A DNA stretch of 61,051 bases, from positions 1 to 61,051 of the forward strand of contig DAONFA010000009.1 in assembly GCA_035403355.1 (NCBI GenBank), read 5' to 3'. Shown here piece after piece: positions 52,238 to 61,015 of the stretch; the stretch's first letter is position 1; every line of letters begins with the position of its first letter. The position numbers were made by a program, and so were the translations under genes. Source of the stretch: Candidatus Cloacimonas sp. (lineage in GTDB: Bacteria; Cloacimonadota; Cloacimonadia; Cloacimonadales; Cloacimonadaceae). The notes beneath the pieces were generated by a model, which worked only from the letters and a program-made list of their open reading frames with translations, ran no database searches and was not told the origin of the DNA.

Positions 52238-54061
52238 TTATTCTGTCCGGGAGCTCTTTTTTGAAACCAGATAGTTACCTATTATTAAGCTATCCAAACC
52301 GGAGGAAAAGAAAGTACGGATGGCATCATTGGGACTGTTTACAATCGGCTCGCCTTGAATATTGAAAGAAGTATTCAGTATTATTGGGACACCCGTTAAT
52401 TTGCCTGTTTCAGTGATTAGCCGATGCCATAAAGGAAGAATATCCTTTTCCACGGTTTGGGGTCTGATGGTTTTATCAATATGAACGGTTGCCGGAGCTT
52501 TAGCTGCTAATAACTCTGTAGCTATATCAGCTTTTATCATATAGGGTAAAGATTTATCTCCGGAAAGATATTCACTTGCTTCTTCTGCAGGAAGGGAAGG
52601 ACAATAGGGTCGCCAGCTTTCCCGGAACTTTACCTGGCTGTTTATTTTATCTTTAATGCCATTATTTGCAGGAATTGCCACAATACTGCGTCCGCCGAGA
52701 GCTCTGGCTCCCATTTCTGCAGAGCCCTGAAACCAGCCGATGATTTTACCTTTTGCCAGAAGTTTAGATGCTATTCCAGCAGGATCATCCATTGCTTGAA
52801 AGTTAAGACCATAATTACTCAGCGCTTTTTTTATTTCGTCATTGCTGAAGGATGCTCCGTATTGAACATTTTTCAACGGATCACCAAGCTTGGCGCCAAG
52901 CTGTTCGGAAACCCAATATGCCGCTCCAATGGCAGAACCATCATCAGAAGCGGCGGGATGGATAAAGAGTTCATCAATTCCGGGAAGGGTGGAAATCAGA
53001 TAATTTGCCTTGCAATTCATAAAGCCCCCGCCAGCCAGGCAAAGTTTAGGAATGGGATATTGGCGTCGGAGGTATTTTACCAATGATAGTAGAGCTTCTT
53101 CCAGTTTACTTTGAACTGCATAAGCCAGGTCAATATACTCGGGAAGAAGATACCTGTTCACTTGTTCCCCGTTTAAAAAAGCTTTTTCTCCAGGATAAAC
53201 AGGACGCAGATTTGGATCGTAACTGCCCAGAAAATTTACCAGGGCATCAGTATAACGAGGATGGTGGTAATTACTGCCCATTTTGAAGAAATAAGGATCT
53301 AACTCAAAACCTTTATCGTTAATCTTCAGAATCCTTTCCAAACGCTGAAGCCAGGGATTATTGTCTTTATTTTTTTCTCCATAAGCTGCCAGACCCATCA
53401 ACTTTCCCTCATCGCGATTGGCATAAAATCCCAGATAAGAAGTAAACCCTCCGTAAAACCAACCCAGAGAATAGGGAACGGGATATTGAAGAACCCGGCT
53501 GAATTTTCCTTTGCGAACCACATATCCCGATACGCAAGAATCTTCACCATGCCCATCAGCTACTAAAACCAGAGCATCGTTAAAACCTGATTGATGATAT
53601 GCCTGATAGGCATGACTGAGATGATGATTTACATAAACCACTTCCGGCAGTTTATCCCGAATGCCGATTTCGCGCATCGCAGAATGGATCATACTTTGAT
53701 AATTGGCAGGACGATATAAATTCAGGTAGTTCAGCACTCCGCCAAAACCATCACCGGAAATATCTCCCTTACTATTGTATTTAGCACTGCTGAAACCATT
53801 CTTTACCGCTATGCCAGCCAAATTTCTCATTATCCGGAAAGGGTATTTGGTGCAATCCCAATTTATAGCTATCTTATCTACATCCCGGATATCCAATCCG
53901 GTGGAAGATAAACACCAGCGTAAAGCATACGCAGGAAATAAACCATGCAAACCTTTCAATCTATTAAACCGTTCTTCATGCGAGAATGCTATCAGTTTCC
54001 CATCTATTACCAGGCAGGCAGAAGGATTTTGACCGAAAGCGTTAAGCCCTAAAACTATCAT
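52238..54061 (-). CDS. NodU/TobZ family carbamoyltransferase
   Basis: About 607 residues. The N-terminal actin/Kae1-like domain (MIVLGLNAFGQNPSACLVIDG, then NHHLSHAYQAYHQSGF with the metal-binding His, and VADGHGEDSC) makes carbamoyl-adenylate from carbamoyl phosphate and ATP. The C-terminal domain (AEMGARALGGRSIVA, WRPYCPSLPAEEA, NTSFNIQGEPIVNSP) transfers the group to an alcohol or amine. Typical acceptors are sugars of antibiotics or Nod factors. The ATG 54061 has GAGGA upstream; a TTG two codons earlier overlaps the preceding stop. Third of a methyltransferase / PP-loop / carbamoyltransferase operon. Confidence 0.93.
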   Translation of the reverse strand: MIVLGLNAFGQNPSACLVIDGKLIAFSHEERFNRLKGLHGLFPAYALRWCLSSTGLDIRDVDKIAINWDCTKYPFRIMRNLAGIAVKNGFSSAKYNSKGDISGDGFGGVLNYLNLYRPANYQSMIHSAMREIGIRDKLPEVVYVNHHLSHAYQAYHQSGFNDALVLVADGHGEDSCVSGYVVRKGKFSRVLQYPVPYSLGWFYGGFTSYLGFYANRDEGKLMGLAAYGEKNKDNNPWLQRLERILKINDKGFELDPYFFKMGSNYHHPRYTDALVNFLGSYDPNLRPVYPGEKAFLNGEQVNRYLLPEYIDLAYAVQSKLEEALLSLVKYLRRQYPIPKLCLAGGGFMNCKANYLISTLPGIDELFIHPAASDDGSAIGAAYWVSEQLGAKLGDPLKNVQYGASFSNDEIKKALSNYGLNFQAMDDPAGIASKLLAKGKIIGWFQGSAEMGARALGGRSIVAIPANNGIKDKINSQVKFRESWRPYCPSLPAEEASEYLSGDKSLPYMIKADIATELLAAKAPATVHIDKTIRPQTVEKDILPLWHRLITETGKLTGVPIILNTSFNIQGEPIVNSPNDAIRTFFSSGLDSLIIGNYLVSKKSSRTE

Positions 54062-54063
54062 TC

Positions 54064-55158
54064 TCAATCCTCAACTTCAAAACAGCTAAGATCAATATCG
54101 GACATCAGGTATTCCAAATCCAAAAACTTCAGAGCCGGCTTCAGGGATGCAGCATAAAAACTCTTGCTCTCCCAAAGCTTTTGCATTGCCTCATCGCGGG
54201 TAATATAGCCATAACGGATCTGATTGCTTAAAAAAGCATCCGTATAGGAAACAGCAAACATCTTTTGGAACATATATTCTTTAAATACATTGAAAACACA
54301 ATCCGTATGCCAGTCCTCTTTGATCGCTTCGGGTATTTTCCAGCCAAGCTCTGAAGTGATGGTATCCAAAATGAGGCGGGGATCCCATTTTTCATAAGCA
54401 TAAAACATCAAAGGGTGAACCTGAGGATACTTGAAACGAAGATATCCGGAGCCAGGGAAAACAGCTAAGCAGCCAGGAATGCTTGTGCCCAGAGTTGTTG
54501 CCAAGCTTTTAGCAAAAGTTGGTGAAGCCAGAAGTTCGCATCCTATATGTATCCCGCTGCGGAGTAACCCTTCTCTTTTATAAATGTGTTTCTTGTCCCC
54601 GGTATATTTGATTGCCAGAAAAGGTGAATATTCAAGAGGTGTGGAAGACCATACCACAAAGGGGATTTTCCTTTCGGTAGCTATCCGGGAGCCCAAAAGA
54701 TGCAGATGCTTGCAAGCTACACAAATCATACCTGCCGAAGTGGGTGTAGGATGAGCCAGCCAGGATTTAAAATAGCGGGTAAAAGTTTTCTTGTGCTTAT
54801 CTCCGGAAAGAGAAACCTGATGTAAGGTTACACCTAACTTTTCACAGGTTTTTTGGGCATTTTCCAGAGCAAATTTATTGGTGCCGCTATGTGTATAGAT
54901 AAATGCTTCCGCTTTCAGATGATAATGAGTAACTAAACGATACAAAGCATAGGTGCTGTCTTTTCCTCCGCTTAAACCTACTAAACAATCTGCAGAACCT
55001 TTGTGCTCACCAAGACCCCGAAATTTATTCACCAGTAGTTGTTCACCTTTTATCCGGTAGGGTGGGTAATTATCTCTACACCAGGAGCATATTCCATTTT
55101 CATCAAAATTGCTACCGGCAAGCGTATCCGGCATCAGGCATTTATTGCAGCGGGTCAT
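54064..55158 (-). CDS. PP-loop amidotransferase (WbpG/LegG-like N-acetyl sugar amidotransferase)
   Basis: About 364 residues. The N-terminal zinc-ribbon-like CNKCLMPD ... CSWCRDN, then the PP-loop SGGKDSTYALYRLV that adenylates a carbonyl or carboxyl group, and a second CxxC (CVACKHLH). The arrangement matches the family that puts an amidine or amide on bacterial surface sugars, such as WbpG. A glutaminase partner is not present beside it. ATG 55158 has AAGGAG eight bases before and overlaps the stop of the methyltransferase (ATGA), so it is preferred over the in-frame start at 55188. Confidence 0.82.
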   Translation of the reverse strand: MTRCNKCLMPDTLAGSNFDENGICSWCRDNYPPYRIKGEQLLVNKFRGLGEHKGSADCLVGLSGGKDSTYALYRLVTHYHLKAEAFIYTHSGTNKFALENAQKTCEKLGVTLHQVSLSGDKHKKTFTRYFKSWLAHPTPTSAGMICVACKHLHLLGSRIATERKIPFVVWSSTPLEYSPFLAIKYTGDKKHIYKREGLLRSGIHIGCELLASPTFAKSLATTLGTSIPGCLAVFPGSGYLRFKYPQVHPLMFYAYEKWDPRLILDTITSELGWKIPEAIKEDWHTDCVFNVFKEYMFQKMFAVSYTDAFLSNQIRYGYITRDEAMQKLWESKSFYAASLKPALKFLDLEYLMSDIDLSCFEVED

Positions 55159-55850
55159 TGTTTTTTCTCCTTCAGAATATAAACGCAAGCTTTAGTAAGG
55201 GGATTAAAGCCGATGGAAATAACTTTATAACCTGCCTGGAAAATAGAACTTTCTACCAGTTCCCGGCTAATATGGAATTGATTAATTCCCAGCATTAGCA
55301 TTCCTTCTTTTTCTATATATTGAGGTGCATCCTGCAAAAATCTCTGGATTGTCTCAATTCCTTGAGTGCCACCACAGAAACGCTTTATGGACAGGGCGTC
55401 AGGAAACAACCCTTTGCTTTTTCCTTTGTCGCTCTCCAAATAGGGAGCATTGAAGAGAATCAGAGAAAACCGGGCATTGATATTGGCAAAAAGGTCACTG
55501 TGTAGATAAGTAATTCCGCTTTCACTATCATTATCCCTGGCAAAGTTGATAAGTTCAAGGCAGTGGTCAGCAGCGCTGACTTCAGGACAATCCAGTTTGC
55601 TTTTAGCATAGCGGGAAAGAACAGCATAAGGTCCACAGCCCATATCCAGTAACTTTGTAGCTCTATTTACATATTCTTTTAGGCGGTTACGCAATGTTAA
55701 AGTAGTCCAATCCCAATATTGACCCCAAAGTGCAGGAGGCGGATTGAATCCATAGATAAATTTAAAGAGCATTTTATTCGTTCGTATGCCTTTTACAACC
55801 TTGAGATAAAAACCATATAAATTCATAGCTATGTAACCGGTTATCTTCAT
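55155..55850 (-). CDS. Class I SAM-dependent methyltransferase
   Basis: About 231 residues. LLDMGCGPYAVLSRYAK is motif I, and LILFNAPYLES is a NPPY-like motif IV, close to the N-methylating HemK/PrmC and MTS type. SAADHCLEL is the acidic loop. An N-terminal extension (residues 1-60, GFNPPPALWGQYWDW) is not typical. Its substrate is probably the same as for the two genes behind it, with which it is coupled by an ATGA overlap. The frame opens at a TTG at 55871, but ATG 55850 is preferred. Confidence 0.85.
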   Translation of the reverse strand: MKITGYIAMNLYGFYLKVVKGIRTNKMLFKFIYGFNPPPALWGQYWDWTTLTLRNRLKEYVNRATKLLDMGCGPYAVLSRYAKSKLDCPEVSAADHCLELINFARDNDSESGITYLHSDLFANINARFSLILFNAPYLESDKGKSKGLFPDALSIKRFCGGTQGIETIQRFLQDAPQYIEKEGMLMLGINQFHISRELVESSIFQAGYKVISIGFNPLTKACVYILKEKKQ

Positions 55851-56044
55851 TAATTTACTTTTCCTAAGCAATCTTTAAAGCTTTTTTCGGGTACTGCAGG
55901 GTCTTACCAAAGATGAGCTCTAAAGGGTAGAAAACAGATGCTCAACAATAAATATAGCAATTCATAATTCTACTTTCGTGTCAAGGCAAATCTTGCGCTC
56001 AGTCCTAAAAATCACCCTTGGGATAATTGCCTTGCAGAAAAAGC

Positions 56045-56180
56045 TTGACATCCACAGGGCTTTAGAGTATTATATTATAAGTGGTTTATATTATTCGGAT
56101 ACAAGGAGTTTAAATGCTCCTAAGGCAATTACCGAACCTGAATTCGGTAACCCTGTAAGTTCTTGATTAAAGCAGGAAGG
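56045..56180 (+). promoter_or_regulatory. Promoter plus structured leader cassette, copy 1
   Basis: TTGACA (56045-56050), a 17-bp spacer and TATTAT (56068-56073) form a near-perfect promoter. The leader holds AGGAG/CTCCT (56104-56121), TTACCGAA/TTCGGTAA (56129-56150) and TTCTTG/CAGGAA (56160-56178); the last covers the AGGAAGG ribosome binding site of the acetyltransferase. The cassette is repeated at 57155-57290, 1110 bp on. Differences between copies keep the pairing through G-U. CCCTG (56151-56155) could compete for CAGG, so two states are possible. Confidence 0.65.
56114..56158 (+). CDS. Possible 14-residue leader peptide
   Basis: AAGGAG (56103-56108) is well placed before an ATG at 56114 that opens MLLRQLPNLNSVTL and stops at 56156-56158, before the last hairpin. 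In the second copy of the cassette the start is GTG and a stop comes after four codons, so the peptide is not conserved and this may be chance. Confidence 0.2.
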   Translation: MLLRQLPNLNSVTL

Positions 56181-56186
56181 GAAAAA

Positions 56187-56705
56187 ATGGATCAAAGAAT
56201 AGTGTTATCTCCAGCTACAGAGCAGGATATTGATTTCATAGTAGATATTAAAACCGATATTACCCTTTGGCCTTATGAAGATGATGTTTCATCAGACAAG
56301 GAAGCAGTTCGCAAAGAAGTAATCTCAAGAATAGATGGCAGATGGTATAAACAATATATTATATGCCTTAATTCAGAAAATAAAACACCCATAGGTGCCA
56401 TTCATATTCACTGGTATGTGATAGAACGAGGAAGCTGGGAATTGGGTTACTGCATCTTTCCAGAATACCGTAGGCAGGGCTATGGAACAGAAGCTGCACA
56501 ATTAATTTTGAAATATGCTTTTGATGACTGGCATGCGCATAAGGTGCTGGCAATGTGTAATGCTCAAAATATACCTTCGCAAAAGGTGCTGGAGAAGCTG
56601 GGAATGACCAAAGAAGGGATATTTCGGGAAGAATTGCCCTGGCAGGATAAGTGGGTGGATCAATACTTCTATAGTATTCTGGAGCGTGAATTTAAAGCCA
56701 ACTAA
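56187..56705 (+). CDS. GNAT family N-acetyltransferase (RimJ/RimL-like)
   Basis: A 172-residue acetyltransferase using acetyl-CoA. Motif A is EYRRQGYGTEAAQLILKYAF (R/Q-x-x-G-x-G/A), preceded by WELGYCIFPE, and followed by VLAMCNAQNIPSQKVLEKLGM, the pattern of the RimJ/RimL subgroup, which acetylates N termini of proteins or small amines. The start ATG 56187 has AGGAAGGG seven bases before and is preferred over 56163. The gene has its own strong promoter-leader. Confidence 0.9.
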   Translation: MDQRIVLSPATEQDIDFIVDIKTDITLWPYEDDVSSDKEAVRKEVISRIDGRWYKQYIICLNSENKTPIGAIHIHWYVIERGSWELGYCIFPEYRRQGYGTEAAQLILKYAFDDWHAHKVLAMCNAQNIPSQKVLEKLGMTKEGIFREELPWQDKWVDQYFYSILEREFKAN

Positions 56706-57130
56706 AGCACAAAGATGGATGACAGTATTTAGGAACAGGATACATAAGTTCATAAGGAATAACCTTGAATGATATGCAAAAAGTCCTAAAACTTACGAAA
56801 GAACTATACCCGTTATAAATAGATATAACATAGCAGGCAATTCATTTTCATATTCTCTACTGCAGACCTGCTTTCAATAGTAAGGTGAAATCCTTTCTTT
56901 TGCAAAAACCGCATAGTGAAACCCAACTTTTGGCTAAAACTTCCGCTTGCCAGATCTGACTTAATCACCTTAGAAATAATAGAGGTAGAAATAATCAAAA
57001 TCTTGAACAAATCTTCTCATCGGAGTTGAATACTAATAAACCCTTTCTTGCTATTCCTCCAGTTTAGGTTAACAAATATATGCCGATGATTGTATAGGAT
57101 AACAAGTGGGGGATAGTTTTTACCTTTACC
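56706..57130. other. Region with no supported gene
   Basis: These 425 bp between the acetyltransferase and the second leader cassette hold a 65-codon minus-strand frame (56813-57010) without ribosome binding site or known domain. No repeat family seen elsewhere in the window is present. I cannot assign a function. Confidence 0.5.
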
Positions 57131-57154
57131 ACCTAATTGCTTTGCAGAAAAAGC

Positions 57155-57290
57155 TTGACATCCACAGGGCTTTAGAGTATTATATTAAAAGTGATTTATT
57201 TTATTTAGATACAAGGAGTTTAAGTGCTCCTAAGGTAATTGCCGAACCTGAATTCGGTAACCCTGTAAATTCCTGATTACAGCAGGAAGG
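57155..57290 (+). promoter_or_regulatory. Promoter plus structured leader cassette, copy 2
   Basis: TTGACA (57155-57160), a 17-bp spacer and TATTAT (57178-57183), then the same three hairpins as in copy 1 (56045-56180). Similarity starts about 20 bp before the -35 and ends after AGGAAGG near 57290. The next gene starts 47 bp later, at 57338, with a different and weaker ribosome binding site. Confidence 0.65.
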
Positions 57291-57337
57291 ACAAAAAAAC
57301 ATTAGCTTAGTAAGGATGAAAAAAAAGCGAGAAAGCA

Positions 57338-58804
57338 ATGAAACAGATTTTAGTAGTGCTCTTAGTTAGCATAACTGCCTTTCTTATGGCACAGATAGAA
57401 ATTCCGTTTGGCGAAATACGCCACAGTTCTATAGATATAGAAGGGAATTTGCATCTGCGTTGGGAGGACTTAAGCGGAGGGACATTAAGTCCGGAGTTTT
57501 TTTACAGTGCCAATGGTTCTTCCTGGCAAAGTTCAGAAGTTCAAGATATTTCCACGGGAGAAAAAGAAGCAACGGCACCTTATAGTTTCGGTCAAAAACT
57601 GCGTTACCGTCTTCATTACAGCATAGAAGAAATGGGGGAAACCATTGCTATGATGCATTCCGCCTATTGGGATAGTAATTCTTTTCCTCCTTCTTTAAAT
57701 AATCTGGCTTATATCGGAACGGATGCAACAGGGGATAGTGTAACGGTGTATTCCTCAAACCTGGATTTACAGGAAACCTATATGGCAAGGAGTCCTGATA
57801 AACTATATTTTACGCTGAAAAACCTCAGCGGCAGTTTTCCGATAATGAATTCCCTAACCAGTTATAATGTTTACTTGGGAGTTTTGGGCAATATCAGTTC
57901 GCTGATGGATAGTGTAGGTTATGCAATGATCTATAGTTTTAATATTCCCGGCGTAGTTTCCAGCGGGCTTTATAAAATCGGTTATGATTCAGCAACGCAG
58001 CTACCTGTTTTTACGCGTCTTGGCAGTATTCAAAGTCAGGTTTCCGGAGGGGCATTAAATCTTGCCTGTAATATCAGTGATTTAACCGCTGATCCTGATT
58101 TTGGCGTTATGCCCGATGCCTTAATGATGGTAGGGCTTACTGCGAAGGTAGATATTGACATTGCCAATTTGCAACCTCAAATAGGGCTGGGCGATTACAG
58201 CACTCTTGCCTATATCCTTTTTCAGGATAATTACTATCAGGTAAGCCAGAATACGCTTCCTGTTTGCACTTTCAATAGTTACAATCCTTCCACCGGAATT
58301 TTACAGCTTGATTATTGGGATGCGGAAGCAGATTTTCCTTTAGTTAGCGAAGCTATTTTACCGAACGACACAGTGTTACAGTTTGTGCCTACGGCTCTGG
58401 ATTATACCTCTGTAGTTACATACTTTTTACAATTACCTGCGGGAGAAGTAGATTCTCTGCTTTTCAGATTTAGCGATAACGGTTTTGAGCTTGTTCAGGA
58501 TGTTCTTAATTTTGTTGCCAATGAAGATAGTTACGCTGTTCCCGGGCAGCTATCCTGCACAATGCCAAATCCGATTTCGGGGTTACCTGTAAATATCCGG
58601 TTGAAGGGTTTATCCAATAGCCCGGTTAACATAGAAATATATAATTTGAAAGGACAAAAGGTGGAGAAATTACAATATCCAAATACCGGAAATGGCGAAT
58701 TGAATATAAGTTTGAATAGCTATCAGCTTTGTTCGGGAGTATATTTTATGCAAATTCAAAACGGCAGCCGAAATTTAAAGCGCAAATTTATGGTGGTTAA
58801 GTAA
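57338..58804 (+). CDS. Secreted protein with C-terminal sorting domain
   Basis: A 488-residue exported protein. Signal peptide (1-18), a beta-rich body that I do not recognise (GEIRHSSIDIEGNLHLRWED near the start; FGVMPDALMMVGLTA), and a C-terminal sorting domain (MPNPISGLPVNIRL, IYNLKGQKVEKL, GVYFMQIQNGSRNLKRKFM). No catalytic motif is visible. Its leader is a near-identical copy of that of an unrelated acetyltransferase gene. It ends 8 bp before obgE but has a different type of product. Confidence 0.82.
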   Translation: MKQILVVLLVSITAFLMAQIEIPFGEIRHSSIDIEGNLHLRWEDLSGGTLSPEFFYSANGSSWQSSEVQDISTGEKEATAPYSFGQKLRYRLHYSIEEMGETIAMMHSAYWDSNSFPPSLNNLAYIGTDATGDSVTVYSSNLDLQETYMARSPDKLYFTLKNLSGSFPIMNSLTSYNVYLGVLGNISSLMDSVGYAMIYSFNIPGVVSSGLYKIGYDSATQLPVFTRLGSIQSQVSGGALNLACNISDLTADPDFGVMPDALMMVGLTAKVDIDIANLQPQIGLGDYSTLAYILFQDNYYQVSQNTLPVCTFNSYNPSTGILQLDYWDAEADFPLVSEAILPNDTVLQFVPTALDYTSVVTYFLQLPAGEVDSLLFRFSDNGFELVQDVLNFVANEDSYAVPGQLSCTMPNPISGLPVNIRLKGLSNSPVNIEIYNLKGQKVEKLQYPNTGNGELNISLNSYQLCSGVYFMQIQNGSRNLKRKFMVVK

Positions 58805-58812
58805 CAGCAGAT

Positions 58813-59823
58813 ATGTTTATTGATTATACCCAAATAAAAATTAAATCCGGTAACGGAGGGGATGGAGCAGTCAGTTTCAGGCACGAAAAATATGTTCCCA
58901 AGGGTGGTCCTGATGGAGGAGATGGTGGTAAGGGAGGTGATGTAATAGCTATTGGAGACAGTAACTTAAACACACTTCTGGATTATCGCTATCACAAAGT
59001 TTACAAAGCAGGAAACGGAAAACCGGGTGCCGGAGCTAAGAAAAGCGGTTCGTCTGGTGCGGATTGTATTCTACGCTTACCTTTAGGCACCGAAATTTAT
59101 GCCCTGGAAGGCGAGAAAAGATATAAACTGGCAGATGTAACCCAAGCGGGAGAACGCATTATTTTATCCGCAGGTGGCTATGGAGGCAAAGGAAACTGCA
59201 ATTTTGCCACTCCTACAAATCAAGCACCGCGGATAGCGACTCCGGGAATTAAGACCGAAGAAATGGAACTGGAACTGATTTTGAAACTGATGGCAGATGT
59301 GGGTTTAGTCGGTTTTCCCAATGCCGGGAAATCCACCCTTTTAAGTGTGCTATCTGCAGCCCGACCGAAAATAGCGGATTATGAATTTACCACTTTGGAA
59401 CCAATGTTGGGAGTAGTTTCTGTGAGTGATTATCAAAGTTTTGTGCTGGCAGATATTCCGGGAATAATTAAAGGAGCGCATTCCGGTAAGGGTTTGGGAG
59501 ACCAATTCCTGCGTCATATTCAACGCACTCATCTTTTGCTTTTTTTAATTGATATTGCCAGTCCTGATCCTTTGGAGGCATACAAAACTTTGCGCTCGGA
59601 ATTGTATCTGTATGATTCCTTTATGGATAAAAAACCCTATTTGGTGGTTATCAGCAAAACCGATACTCTTCCGCAGGAAGAATTAAAGATAAAACTTGCT
59701 GCCATCGGCGAAGCATTTAAGCAGCAATATAATGAAGATATCTTAGCCGTTTCCGCAGTTTCCAGAGAAGGTTTGGAAGCCCTTAAATACAAGATATATG
59801 AACTTTTGCAGCAGAGCCGCTGA
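58813..59823 (+). CDS. obgE: GTPase Obg/CgtA
   Basis: A 336-residue ribosome-associated GTPase that acts in 50S maturation and stress control. The Obg fold is at the N terminus (FIDYTQIKIKSGNGGDGAV, GGPDGGDGGKGGDV). The G domain has G1 GFPNAGKST, G3 DIPGI, and G4 ISKTD. It lacks the C-terminal OCT extension, as in many bacteria. The TGA at 59821-59823 is directly followed by the dprA start. Confidence 0.96.
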   Translation: MFIDYTQIKIKSGNGGDGAVSFRHEKYVPKGGPDGGDGGKGGDVIAIGDSNLNTLLDYRYHKVYKAGNGKPGAGAKKSGSSGADCILRLPLGTEIYALEGEKRYKLADVTQAGERIILSAGGYGGKGNCNFATPTNQAPRIATPGIKTEEMELELILKLMADVGLVGFPNAGKSTLLSVLSAARPKIADYEFTTLEPMLGVVSVSDYQSFVLADIPGIIKGAHSGKGLGDQFLRHIQRTHLLLFLIDIASPDPLEAYKTLRSELYLYDSFMDKKPYLVVISKTDTLPQEELKIKLAAIGEAFKQQYNEDILAVSAVSREGLEALKYKIYELLQQSR

Positions 59824-60912
59824 ATGACTAAACTGCAAACCTGGCTCTGTTTAAAATCAGCTCCTCTTTTAGGACAACGAGGCACTCTGGAGCTGTTACA
59901 GAATTATCCGAATCCGCAAGATTTTGTGGGCAATCCTCTGCACCCTGTATATCAATCAGCCAAACTAAAACCTGCTACTATAGAACATTTAAGCTCTTGT
60001 GTTCTGCCGGAAAACTACAACCGGATTTTAGCTTTGCTGGAAAAACATCAGATTCAATATCTTTGTTTAACCGATCCTGATTATCCCGCTGCCTTAAAAG
60101 AAATATTTGATCCACCTTTGATTTTGTATTACCAAGGCGACCTTTCCGGAACGCTGAAAGATATATGTTTGGCAGTTGTCGGCACGCGTAAACCTACTTC
60201 TTACGGAGTAGAAATGTGTCGTAAACTCCTGTCTCCTTTATGTGCCAAAGGAGTGAATATTATCAGCGGCTTGGCTATGGGCATAGATACAATTGCTCAT
60301 CAGACAGCTTTGAAAGCAAAGACAAAAACCATTGCCGTTTTTGCTTCGGGTTTGGATAGTATCTATCCCCCGATGAATAAAGAACTGGCAGAAAACATTA
60401 TCGCCAACGGAGCACTGGTTAGCGAATATGAACCCGGCAGTAAACTGGAACGCTGGAATTTTCCTTCCCGCAACAGAATAATAAGCGCTTTTGCCAATGC
60501 TGTATTTGTTGTTGAGGGTTCTTTAAATAGCGGAGCTATGCTCACTGCCAAATTTGCCGTTGAACAAAATAAACCCCTTTTTGCTTTGCCGGGAAATATC
60601 AATAACCGCAATGCCCAAGGCCCTAATTCGCTCATTAAACAAGGAGCTTTTTTAGTTAGCTCCACCGACGATCTGCTAAAGAATTTGGGCTTAACGGTTA
60701 CAGCAAAAGAACAATTGGAACTGATTCCGGAACTATCCTCTGAAGAACAAGCGCTCTACGATATTTTATCCTCTGCCCAGAAAGAACTTACTTTTGACGA
60801 TTTTATGCTTAAAACAGGCCTCGGTTTCGGCAAACTTTCCACTCTGCTGCTGAATTTGGAACTGAAAGGACTGGTAGCTAAAAGCAGCGGCAATTCCTAT
60901 CTCAAAGTGTAA
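59824..60912 (+). CDS. dprA: DNA processing protein DprA
   Basis: A 362-residue protein that loads RecA on incoming single-stranded DNA in natural transformation. It has an N-terminal SAM-like helical part, the Rossmann-type core (AVVGTRKPTSYGVEMC, ISGLAMGIDTIAHQTAL, FPSRNRIISA, VVEGSLNSGAMLTAKFA) and a C-terminal winged-helix domain (SSEEQALYDILSSAQKELTF). The ATG follows the obgE stop directly, so it is translationally coupled. A repeat module follows 25-30 bp after the stop. Confidence 0.95.
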   Translation: MTKLQTWLCLKSAPLLGQRGTLELLQNYPNPQDFVGNPLHPVYQSAKLKPATIEHLSSCVLPENYNRILALLEKHQIQYLCLTDPDYPAALKEIFDPPLILYYQGDLSGTLKDICLAVVGTRKPTSYGVEMCRKLLSPLCAKGVNIISGLAMGIDTIAHQTALKAKTKTIAVFASGLDSIYPPMNKELAENIIANGALVSEYEPGSKLERWNFPSRNRIISAFANAVFVVEGSLNSGAMLTAKFAVEQNKPLFALPGNINNRNAQGPNSLIKQGAFLVSSTDDLLKNLGLTVTAKEQLELIPELSSEEQALYDILSSAQKELTFDDFMLKTGLGFGKLSTLLLNLELKGLVAKSSGNSYLKV

Positions 60913-60937
60913 GATAGCGAGAGGGCAAGATCGGATG

Positions 60938-61015
60938 GTTGACCTCCTGGTCAACCCCTTCTTGTGCTTGAACGACGAGGACTTCGTTCTTCCAGAACAA
61001 AGCCCCTTAGGGCGC
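60938..61015 (+). repeat. A/B hairpin module after dprA
   Basis: GGTTGACC-TCCT-GGTCAACC (60938-60957), a spacer CCTTCTTGTGCTT, then GAACGACGAGGACTTCGTTC (60970-60989), TTCC and CCCCTTAGGGCG. It is the reverse complement of the module in the array at 2550-3045, including the flanking GCCCTAAGGGGC of the host repeat. The window ends soon after. Confidence 0.85.

Noticed and set aside
56104..56180. Known riboswitch classes (c-di-GMP I, THF, preQ1, fluoride, SAM)
   Set aside because: The conserved bases of these classes were not found; only the hairpin layout is shared.
56813..57010. 65-codon minus-strand frame
   Set aside because: No ribosome binding site, a TTG start and no recognisable domain; left as an unassigned region.
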